Origin: Plantago ovata | Lineage: Eukaryota; Streptophyta; Magnoliopsida; Lamiales; Plantaginaceae | Length of the DNA stretch: 64,000 nt | NCBI GenBank assembly: GCA_028274465.1 | Contig: CM051455.1 | Location: 44,781,129-44,845,128, forward strand | Reading direction: 5' to 3' | Part shown: positions 46,019-57,482 of the stretch, one piece after another | Numbering within the stretch: the first letter of the stretch is position 1 | Layout of the letters: each line of letters begins with the position of its first letter | Notes under the pieces: model-generated | What the model saw: the letters and a program-made list of their open reading frames with translations, nothing else | Database searches by the model: none | Told to the model about the DNA's origin: nothing | Made by a program: the position numbers and the translations under genes

Positions 46019-48157
46019 AGTACTTAGCACTTAAGGTGTTAAGGAATCAACACAAGGATATGTCATTAGAGATTACAATGGTGCGGCCGCAGTAGATCAA
46101 TGAATTTAGTTTAGACGAGATTGTAATGAAACTAAAAATGTCTAGTTACTTATAGCTAGTCCTGGAAATGACAAATTGATCAATGGAGAGATTACGACAA
46201 TCCCATATTCCACCATACATTTGAGTATATTACCTTTTGTATTTTACATTCATCAAGATATAGTTGTCTTATTCCCGATAAAAGTGAAGTCCTATAAAAA
46301 AAAAAAAAAAAAAAAGAAAAGAAAAAAGGACTTATGGTTAAAGTCTGGGAAGCATGGAAACGTGACTTTGGCCAAAGTTTCCTCAAAGAAACATTTCCTA
46401 AACTAAAACGTTAAAAAAACGTTTCTTCATTGCTAAATGCTAATGTTTGTGTGAATGTGTGTTGTTTCTGTTGACCAAGTTATTATATATGGTTATTTTT
46501 ATTCTCGTGTGATCATTACCTTCCTTATTCATTTATTTGGGCTCTTAATTTGTTTTCCTTTTCTACTTACGTTTATTGTTTGATGTAATTAAACCATTTA
46601 TCTTAATATTTATCTTATTTACTTACTTAATACTTATTTGCTCATTATAAATTTATAAATTTTAATTTACATATAAGAAATATTTTAAAAAATATAAAAA
46701 AATCAAACGAATCTACACCTTTCCGTATCCAACTATTTTGAATTTTTACGTTTTCATGTTTCCGTGCTTTTTAGGTTAAAGTCATTATCAAGTATATTTC
46801 AAAAAGATAACAAAAGTTTAAAAGAATATTAACCTTGTTATTTAAGGGACCAACATACATTATAATTACAAGGGACCAACATACATTATAATTTGAGATT
46901 CGAATCAATCATTCCATATTTCTATTCCGTATTAAGTTTGTTCATATTGACACTAACGCGATTTCAATTTATTTAAGGTTATTAAGTTTGTTGAGCTTAT
47001 ATGACACATCTTCGACAACGACAATGAAACAATGACCATCCATGAATACGAACATTGTGTGTATCTGCTGAAATTCCTAACAAACTGTTTTTGTCGTAAA
47101 TTATTAACTATGAAGGACCTAAAGTGTCATATCATGTTTAATTTGTCTCAATCTGGATTTTATGTTTGATTCGCATAAAACGTTGAATTTCAAATTATTT
47201 GGATTTGATCAAGTCCTAGCTGCATAAAATATCCATTGTTGGTCCTAGGGGAAATAAAAGGGAAAAATATAAAAGTTTTTTGACAAAATTGTCTTATTCG
47301 AGTACAAATATGTTTTATTCGCACTGCACATTGCATATCACTTTATTTTGATCTGATCATGTTCATGGTGTATAAAATTTTATTTGTCGATTCTATTCAT
47401 CAATACATATGCTTACTTGCTCAAACTAAATAACGTTAACGCTAATTGCATATAAATAATGTCAGTGTCATAGTAATTCGTATATCTTTTTCAAAATAAA
47501 TAGAGATCACAAAAGATAAGTTGCCTAACATGAACAATTTTTGCGCTGGCAGTATCACTACCCTTAAAATAACCACCAAAGCACTATTTTTACGCATGCG
47601 CTGAGTATTGGGCCACAAATTTGATCTGCATGCTTATTTTATTTGATATGAATTGTTCTTTGTTCACTCTCCATTCCATGACTACCTAAGTTCATGAAAA
47701 TTACTAGGCTATTCTTACATTTCATCAATTTTTTTCAACATTTTAGTAATTCAAAAGATATTACTTGAAAATTTACTTGGGAGCATGAAAGTCATGAGTG
47801 CATTTTCTTTTAACAACAATTTCCATATTTCTCCATAACCTCGTATTTGGTGTATGTGTATTCACCAACTCCACAATAAATACTCACCAACACTGAGTTG
47901 TCACACTAAAAGTGTAATTTAAAGACGCTAGCTACACCAATAAACTAACCAGTACACACAAAAATCTATTAATGACACTCTTATCTACAACCTAATTTTG
48001 AGAAAAGCCCATAATTTCTTTTTGACAACTTTTATACCTAAAGGTGATATATAATCAGGTGCTTGTTGGTGTAAGTTTTCAGGAATTACTAAGCAAGAAC
48101 AAGGTATTACTCAAAATGCTCTCAAAAATAAAAGTATGCAGCTCTATCCATTTGCTA

Positions 48158-48160
<3 letters not shown>

Positions 48161-48200
<40 letters not shown>
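48161..48200 (+). repeat. (TC)20 microsatellite
   Basis: A pure TC run inside copy A. The matching part of copy B (about 55015-55045) has only a short interrupted CT stretch. Confidence 0.95.
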
Positions 48201-48202
<2 letters not shown>

Positions 48203-48277
48203 GTTGCATAGTGAGTTTTAGTTAATGAATTTTTTTCTCCTGGCGGATTGTTTAATGTAACTAGGTTAATTTCGTAC

Positions 48278-48390
48278 ATAAAATGATATTTTTGCACTAA
48301 CATAATAAAACGATATGTTTGCGCTGACATAATAAAATGATTTTTTTGCGCTGACATAATAAAATGATATTTTTTGCGCTAACATAATAA
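48278..48390 (+). repeat. 32-bp tandem repeat, about 3.5 copies
   Basis: ACATAATAAAATGATATTTTT-GCGCTG units recur at about 32-bp spacing in copy A. Copy B has one unit (about 55190-55215), so the expansion followed the duplication. Confidence 0.85.
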
Positions 48391-48815
48391 CTGATTTATG
48401 TATGTCACAAGATGTTCTTGATGCTAAACTCGTAATTATATCTTTTGTCATGTGCTTTTAAACACAAATTTCAATGGAATATGTTAGAGGTACTATAATC
48501 CAACATGATATGTTGATTGATGTGGGCTAACATTTCTATTTGTTGTTTTGAATTGAATCCTTCTTTGTTAATTTAATTATATGTATTCATATGGATTTTG
48601 GTGTTTAAAATAATAGATGTGTCATGGGGCCATTGAAAATTAAAAGTTACACTTTAGGTACATGGCTAATGAATATCGAGGTCTTTTATCAATTTTAAGC
48701 ACCATGAACTTTTCAAGATTTGGAGGTCGTTTCATTTAATTTTCATATCTTTTAGAGATCTATTTTATTCAATCAAGAGAGGAAAAGAAAATACAGTCTT
48801 ACATGTGTATAAACC

Positions 48816-49729
48816 TCTCTACCAGCATGCATGTTATTAAGACTTAGTAGTTAAACATTTTCGAAGAGTCGGGAAATTACTAACAAACACTTTTCCCAAA
48901 AAGATGAGTGGGATTCGTTTAAATTTTCTAAGTGTCTCCATTGAAGGGCATTACACCCGTGATACGTTAGTAATGTTTGATGTGTAATTCTATGTGCACA
49001 TTCATGAGCTCACTTGTGCAAATATCATTATTGATGATGAATTAATGATATTACCCTCACTAGGATGTTTGATCCTAACCCATAACCTATTCGATATTTG
49101 ATAAAGTTTTAAGTTGGAGACTAAGATAACTTATAAACAACTTTCACCTGGTTCATCAAATGATATGTATGACGTCCTCCACAACTACATTTTGATTCTA
49201 TGCTTTAGTCAAGTATCATAGTAACGCATATGCATCATATCTTGAGTGCTTATGTGATCTACTTGTTTGCTAAGAACTTAGATAATTGTGCTTGGAATTT
49301 ATACATTTCGTTTATTATTTTCAGTTTACAATGTTGAGTTTGAATGCTCTTATTGACTGGCTGCAAAAATATATGTTGACTTGGGACGATTTTGATAAGC
49401 GGTATAACAATGTACGGCTCTGTAATATCCACAACATGTTTCATGCTCCTTACCATGAGAGCAATGAGTGGAAGCATGAGAATATCACTAGGGATCTTCA
49501 TGAGATAGCGACACTAACACAGATGAAGGCAAGTATTTCACCCGAGATTCAATCTCAAGTGGACTTTACTTGCATTGCTCTTGATGTGATCAACCAGCTG
49601 CATGATCTAATCGAGGCTAGAAAACATGATCAGGTTGCATCTATCACAGTTGGGGATGGTGCATCTACACATAATTAAAATATGTGAGGTAATAGTTTAT
49701 TCCTTGTCTTGGAATCTAATTTAGTTGAT
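48816..49729. other. Region between copy A and the copia relic
   Basis: Contains an open frame at 49331-49678 (from MLSLNALIDWLQKY) directly before the copia remains. Its position would suit a gag remnant, but I see no zinc knuckle or other gag mark and cannot identify it. The rest is featureless AT-rich DNA. Confidence 0.35.
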
Positions 49730-50640
49730 GATGATATATCTCGTTGTGGATCTTAGACTCAGGGGCGACTAATCATATTTTGTTGTTCTTTAGAGATGCT
49801 TGAGTCAGAAGTGTTGAAGGCTAGGACTTGGGGACATCACAATGAAAGTTGGGAAAGGATCACAACGACAAGTTTCATAGGCAAGATCTAGCTATGATCT
49901 TTAGCAAACAATAAAAGTTTTACATTGAACAATGTTTATTTTTCAAGAATTTTGCTCTTAACTTAATTTTTTTATACAAACTTGTAACCGATGTATATTC
50001 TATTCATTTTGATGAAATGCAAGTTACTATTTATTTTAATGGTAATGTTAATTATCTCGGTATGCAAGAACATGGTTTATGGATGATTAGAACGTAGTGA
50101 TCCTACACTACTGAACTATGAACCCAATGAAATAACACAAACGAATCAATTTATTTGAATAAAATATATCGTTGGCATCTTAGGCTTGGTCACATTAATC
50201 TTGACCTAATTAATATATTTGTGAACAATGGACCCTTAAGCAGTCTGACGCTTGGGACCATAACAACATGTGAATCCTGTTGGGAAGGTAAAATGAACAA
50301 GAGGCCTTTTAGTTCTGTATGAACATGAGTCAAAGATATTCTCCTAGATCTCGTACATACTAATGTATGTGGACTCTTCAATAAACGACCTTATAGTGGT
50401 TTCAAATATTTTGTTACCTTTATAAATGACTATTTTATGTATGGTTTTACCTACCTATAATAGCTAGGAATTCTGACACGTTTGAAAAGTTTAAGAGTTT
50501 CCGAGCTGATTATGCTAACTTGGTGTTAGCATAGTCATCCAAGATCACTAAATGATATATCTGTTAAAAATATACACAAAGAAGATGAGTTGGACACGAT
50601 GGACATGAAAGAGAATATTTGATGCAACAATACACTAAGT
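49730..50640 (+). mobile_element. Ty1/copia relic (protease to integrase)
   Basis: Recognisable pieces in the copia order are a protease-like stretch near 49760, a pre-integrase stretch near 50166 (WHLRLGHINLD) and the start of the integrase core near 50350 (DLVHTNVCGL). Reverse transcriptase and RNase H are missing. It is broken many times (at least five) and clearly old. Bordering LTRs are not certain; the large direct repeats on either side are candidates. Confidence 0.75.
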
Positions 50641-51482
50641 AGAATAATACAAATTCATCTCACAATCCTCATTGAGATGTTATGGGTGTTTGAATTTTCA
50701 TTTTGTCCTATAACGTTACATTGACCAACTGAATGAAATCTCAACTACAAATAGAGAGGATTTATTCATAATGAACAATCCACCAGATCTCAAGCCTAGA
50801 GAGCAAGTGCACACTTGAAGAAATCTTTTTAAATACTTGAGAAATCTTATTAGAGCCACCAAAATAAGATATTTTTATTTTTACAGGCCATAAAAGTTAG
50901 CGTTGCTCATAAAAATGTTTTTATTCAAGTAAGAGAAAGGCGTGAATAAGGTGAGAGCTAGCTACGTAAGAAAGTTAGTGATTCAACCTTGACATAAGTA
51001 ATTTACTGGAAAGTTAAACAATCATTCAGTTAGTGGTTGAGCGACTTAGCACTTAAGGTGTTAAGGAATAACACAAGGATATATGCCTCCCTAAGTAGAC
51101 ACATACATGAGATGTTGACTATTTACCATTAGAGATTACAATGGTGCGGTAGATCAAATAATTTAGCTTAGATAGGATTGTAATGAAACTAAACAAAATT
51201 TAGTTATTTTTTTTACATGGTCAGTTTAACCTACTCTACTACTACTACTCCGACACTATTTCTTAACCAACTTATAACTACAAATAGTCATGAAAATGAC
51301 AAATGGAGAGATTACAACAATCACATATTCCACCATATGTTTGAGTATATGACCTTTCACAATTTATATTCATCAAGATATAATTGTCTTATTCCTGATA
51401 AAAGTGTGAAGTCCTGGAAAAAAGACATATGTTAAAGTCATTGTCAAGTTTAGTTCAGAAATATAACAAAAGTTTAAATTAA

Positions 51483-52386
51483 GGGTAATTTTCATACAAA
51501 CTTGTTAGTTTCATCAATTACGAATCTTCCCCTGTTAGTTGAGCATTAACATATTTTCCCTCGTTAGTGAAATATAGTTACATCTAGCCCCAGGAACCTT
51601 GACTTTCAGCGAATTAAGGCATGTAAATGACAAATTTGACCTCATTCAAAATTCAGATTTCATCAACATCCAAACACAATCAACTTTCCTTTATTGCACA
51701 TTTGACTCTAAAATTTTTTATTTTATAAATTTAACCTACATAATTTTTTAAAATTTCAAAATCATCCAAAATATTTTTGTAGACAAATCCCTACACATTT
51801 TATATCTCAATACCAGCCCCAAAAATATTGAAATCAAAAAATAAATAATAATAATCCAAAAAACTAATTTGAAATTAAAAAAAACAAAAAAAAAAGAAGG
51901 AAAAAACAGGTGATCTGTGCTACAACATCGATCGGAGCTATTAGAAGCTTCGATCGGAGCTATTAGAAGCTTCGATCGGAGCTATTTACAGCTCCGATTG
52001 AGGATGCAGCTCCGGCGGAGCTGTGTAAAACATCTCCCGCTCCGACGGAGTTGTCACTGTCTGAACAGAGCTGCCAAAAATGGAAGCTCCGACTGGACAA
52101 CTCTGGTACCTGAAAAAATTCAGGTACCGGAGTTTAGAGCTTGAAGAAGAAGATGATGAATGGAAAAAGAAATGTAGAAAAGGAAAAAGAGAAAAGATAA
52201 ATGAAAAAAGAAAAATGTAAAAGAATAATATTGGTAAGGGCATGTTTGGGGAGAGACAAAAAGGTTAAGATTTGTAAGTTGGTCAACATTATTGGGTGAA
52301 AAATGAGGTTAGATGTAATTGTTGAACTAACAGGGGAAGAAACGTAATTAGGTGCAGCATTGGGGGTAGTTTACGAAAATTTCCCC
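51483..52386. mobile_element. Mutator-like MITE with palindromic core, in copy B
   Basis: TAAATTAA flanks it (51475-51482 and 52387-52394). The ends are inverted copies (GGGTAATTTTC at left, GAAAATTTCCCC at right). Copy A shows the site unoccupied at about 46818. The core (about 51917-52130) is an array of GATCGGAGCTATTAGAAGCT, GCTCCGATTG and GCTCCGACGGAG words. The subterminal GGGCATGTTTGG (52238) is shared in inverse form with 15931-16727 and in similar form with 34141-35129. Confidence 0.8.
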
Positions 52387-52508
52387 TAAATTAAAGAATA
52401 TTAACCTTATTATTTAAGGGGCCAACATACATTATAATTGAGAATCGAATCAACCATTCCATATTTTATCTAGTATTAAGTTTGTTCTTATTGACATTAA
52501 CATGATTT

Positions 52509-53469
52509 ACCCTTCAATGGAAAAATTACAAATTGGTGATAGTTTTAAGAGTTTATATCAAATTAGTGTGACCTAAAAACTTTCTTTCAAATTAGTGAAA
52601 AATTCTTTTAAATTGGTGATGGTACTAATTATAGTATTTAGTATTAATAAAGTTAACTAAATTCCTATATTTTTTCTAACTAACCACATTTATCTTAATC
52701 AGTCAAATGCAAACTAAAATATCAAGCATCACTATCAAATAATCAACCATTTCCATCTTTTTTATCGTCAGTTCACAACTTTTCTTTTACATCAAACTCA
52801 ATTTCACCTTTTTTTTTTCTTGAGGCAAATGATTGAAACTAACATACATGGCCAACTAATTTTATACCGCAAAGGCTAAGAGATTGTTGAAACAAACAAA
52901 CATGGATTGTTATGTTATTTCACTCTGGGATATTCTTCTTTTTGTTACCTTATTACGTATTTATGATGGTTTTTCATTGGTGTTGCATTGTCTAGGTTTA
53001 AAATGACCATGATGCTTCATATCCCAACACTGAATCATATGTTGGCCTGTGGTTGCCAAAAATTTGCTGCTTGTACGTAGATGCATGTCATCATGATGCT
53101 TGTTGCTTAATAAAAAAGATGCATGCTTCAATACCTTGGTGTTGCATGATAATTACATGGAAATAAAAGTATACAGATCGATCATGCAAGTACTACAAAG
53201 AACTAGATGTTTGTTAAAAGATGAATAATGTTAGATGATTTTACTATAGTTAGTTGGAATTTAAAGTTTAGATATATGTATAAATCTTTCCATCTAACAA
53301 TTAAATTAACTAAATAATAGGAATTTATTATTATATATTAATTAAGTTCCTCAAATTATGTAAGGTTAATTTAGTCCTAACATATTTAGACACTTATTTG
53401 TAGGAAGTTTACCATGTATCACTATTTTGGTAGAAACTATTAGGAACATCACTAATTTGTAATTAACCC
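52509..53469. mobile_element. Insertion of unknown class with inverted ends
   Basis: Copy A shows 'gatttcaattt' at about 46969, where copy B has 961 extra bases. The left end contains AAAATTACAAATTGGTGAT, and the right end contains its near inverse ATCACTAATTTGTAATTAA. ATTT on each side (52505-52508 and 53470-53473) may be the target duplication but is short. No coding sequence. Presence/absence between copies makes insertion certain; the family is not recognised. Confidence 0.7.
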
Positions 53470-53523
53470 ATTTCAATTTATTTAGGGTTATTAAGTTTGT
53501 TGAGCTTATATGACACATCTTCG

Positions 53524-53688
53524 GGGCATTCATAAGGTGGTCGGGTGGGTGGTAAGAGTGTTGGAGTAGCACAGGAAAGGTTGGGGGTTCGAACCCCACG
53601 GGGATATAAGGTTGGTATAGGTGTATTAGGAGTAAGAGCAGGCTAGTTAGATTTGCCGTTTCAAAAACATAAAAAATAAGAAATAAAA
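53524..53688 (+). mobile_element. tRNA-derived SINE with 16-bp target duplication
   Basis: ATATGACACATCTTCG (53508-53523) and ATATGACACATCCTCG (53689-53704) flank the 165-bp insert. Copy A has a single uninterrupted version at about 46998. Box A is GGTGGTAAGAGTGTTGG (about 53548), box B GGTTCGAACCCC (53586-53597), and the 3' end is TTTGCCGTTTC followed by an A-rich tail. Confidence 0.93.
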
Positions 53689-54656
53689 ATATGACACATC
53701 CTCGACAACAACAATGTCACAATGACCATCTATAAACATGTACATGTGCGTACCTGCTCAGATTCCTATATAACAAACTATTTTTTCGTATATAATTATA
53801 TATAAAGGACTAAGGCTTGTCGTCATATTTGTCTCAATCGAGAATAATTTTCTTTTGATTCGCATAAAATGTTAAATTTCAACTTATTTGGATTTAATCA
53901 AGTTCTTGTTGCGTAAAATATCCATTGTTGGTCGGGAAAAAAAATGAAAAATCTAATTTTTTTTCGACAAAATTGTCTTATTCGAGTATAAATGTGTTTG
54001 ATTTGCATTGAACATTGCATCTCACTTTATTTTGATTTGATCAAGTTCATGGTGTATAACATTTCATTTGTCGAATTTATGCATCAATACGTGTGCTTAC
54101 TCGCTCAAATATTAAAATATGGGTAGCACTAATTGCACAACAAGAATTTCAATACTAGAGTAGTTTGTAAGTTTATATCAACACAAATTTGAGATCGTAA
54201 AAGGTAAGTTTCCTAACATGAACTATAAGTTTCCTAACATGAACTATATTTGATATGGCATTATTACTACCCTTAAAACAACCACCGAATAACTATTTCA
54301 ACATATGCGTTGAAGTATTGGGACACAAATTTGATCTGCATGCTTATTTGATTTGATATGGATTGTTCATTGTTACTTCAAAGTCCATTATATATATTCC
54401 ATGATACCTAGATTCATGAAACATTACTAGGCCATTCTCATATTTCATCGATCGGCCTTTTTTCAATTTTTATTTTAAAATCTTTTAGTAATTAAAAAAG
54501 TTTTACTTGAAAAATTACTTGGGAGCATGGGAATCATGAGTGCATTTTACTTTAACAACAATTTCCATTTCCTTCCATAACCCCGTATTTAGTGTGTATG
54601 TGTATTCACTAACTCCAATAATTAAATACTCACTAGCATTGATGTTACACAAAAAG

Positions 54657-54750
54657 TGTACCTAAAAAGCACAATCAATCAAACTATACCTAAAAAGCAC
54701 AATGAGCAAAACTATACCTAAAAAGCACAATCAACCAAACTATATATGTA
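54657..54750 (+). repeat. 32-34-bp tandem repeat, three copies
   Basis: CTATACCTAAAAAGCACAAT units followed by CAA/AAA-rich linkers recur three times in copy B. Copy A has none at the matching site (about 47915). Confidence 0.85.
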
Positions 54751-55660
54751 CTGGCAAAAGTATAAAATTTTAATTAAAGATACTCGTCACACCAATAAAC
54801 TAACCGGTACATACAAAAAACCTATTAATGACACTCTTATCTACCAACTGATTTTAGGAAAAATCCCATAATTGACTTTTTAAATTTTTTATACCTAGAT
54901 GTGCTATATAATCAGGTGTTTGTTAGTGTAAATTTCAAGGAATTACTAAATAATAACAAGGTATTACTTAAAATGCTTTCAAAAGTAAAAATGTGAATCT
55001 CTATTCATTTGCTAAGCTCTATATCTATCTCTTTAATTGTTTCTTTGTTTGTTTAGGTTTTGCTTTCTTTGGGACTCTGAGCGGAACTCTTCCTACGGTG
55101 CTTTGATTACTCATATTGCGGAGTGAGTTTTAGTTATTGATTTTTTTTCTTCTCACAAATTGTTTAATGTTACTAGGTTTAATTTACATAAAATGATATT
55201 TTTGTGCTGACATAATAATTAATTGGTGTATGTGATGAAATGTGCTTGATGATAAACTCATAAAATTGTATCTTTTCTCATGTGTTTTTAAACACAGAAT
55301 TCAATGGAATATGTTACAATTACTAGAATCCAACATGATATGTTGATTGATGTGGCATAACATTTCTATTTGTTGTATTGATCAAGTTGAATCCTTCTAT
55401 GTTAATTATATGTATGCTCAAATTATAGTACTCCGTATAGATTTTGACATTTGCAACGACTGGTGTGTCACGATACCATTGAAAATTAAATGTTATACTC
55501 TAGGTAAGTGGCCCGTGAATTATTCAAGATTTGTTTTATCAAGCACCACAAACTTTTCAAGATCTGGTGGTTGATTTATTTAATTGTTTATTTTTTTATA
55601 GATCTATTTTGTTCAATCAAAAGAGGAAAAAGAAAGTCATGGATGTGTATATGCATGATG

Positions 55661-56939
<1,279 letters not shown>

Positions 56940-57482
56940 CTGTTCTTTTAGTCTTTTAGAGAGAGAGAGAGACAAATAAATTCTGTGGTTTCTAGAGAGA
57001 GAAACTGCAGTAGTTCACTCCCAAATGTTGCCTGCTGCTACCTACATACGCCGTGCACGGAGGAAATGGTCGAGTAATGCTTTTCTTATGGTTTTGTTTC
57101 CTTGTTGCCTCAATGCATATGGCTGATAGTTTCTCTGTTTGCTAGTTTTTTTTACTCTTAGTTAATCTCTATGCTAGATAATGTAATTCAATCATGATTA
57201 TGCTGATTCTTCTGTTTAGGGCTTATTGAATTTTGCAGCTACGTGTTTACTTAATTGAAGTTTGAACTGAATTATAGTATTATGAATATGGGGAGTGAAA
57301 TTGGGAAATGGCCTAATAGTCTGCATTTGTTGATTTTCTAGGATTATGATATGTGTTGATAATTTGAGGTTACAGGTAGTGGTATAATTTAGATGGTTGA
57401 TGGTTGGAAGTTTTTGTGTTCATGATTTCAGGTTGTTTGAATTGAGTACATTTCACAACAGTATACCTGAGTAGTGAGAAAG

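Larger units (their letters stand above)
45961..48815 (+). repeat. Large direct repeat, copy A
   Basis: From 'aatcagtcagtta' at 45961 onward the segment aligns collinearly with 51022-55660. Shared anchors include 'acttagcacttaaggtgttaagg' (around 46021), 'ccaacatacattataatt' (46853), 'ttgagcttatatgacacatc' (46991), 'ttgatctgcatgctta' (47621) and 'caacatgatatgttgattga' split near 48500. No coding sequence is seen. Copy A lacks three insertions found in copy B. It and copy B flank a copia relic. They could be LTR-derived or a segmental duplication; the length (about 2.8 kb) is long for copia LTRs and no adjoining primer-binding site was found. Confidence 0.85.
51022..55660 (+). repeat. Large direct repeat, copy B (with nested insertions)
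   Basis: Collinear with 45961-48815 but longer because it carries a Mutator-like element (51483-52386), a 961-bp insertion (52509-53469) and a SINE (53524-53688). Without these it is about 2.6 kb. Divergence from copy A is considerable (many substitutions and small indels), so the duplication is not recent. Confidence 0.85.

Noticed and set aside
49331-49678. Host gene frame upstream of the copia relic
   Set aside because: There is no exon chain, no recognisable domain and no conserved copy; possibly part of the relic.
53548-53597. tRNA-like box A and box B on the plus strand
   Set aside because: Same reasoning: a 16-bp TSD, an A tail and an empty site in the paralogous segment mark a SINE.
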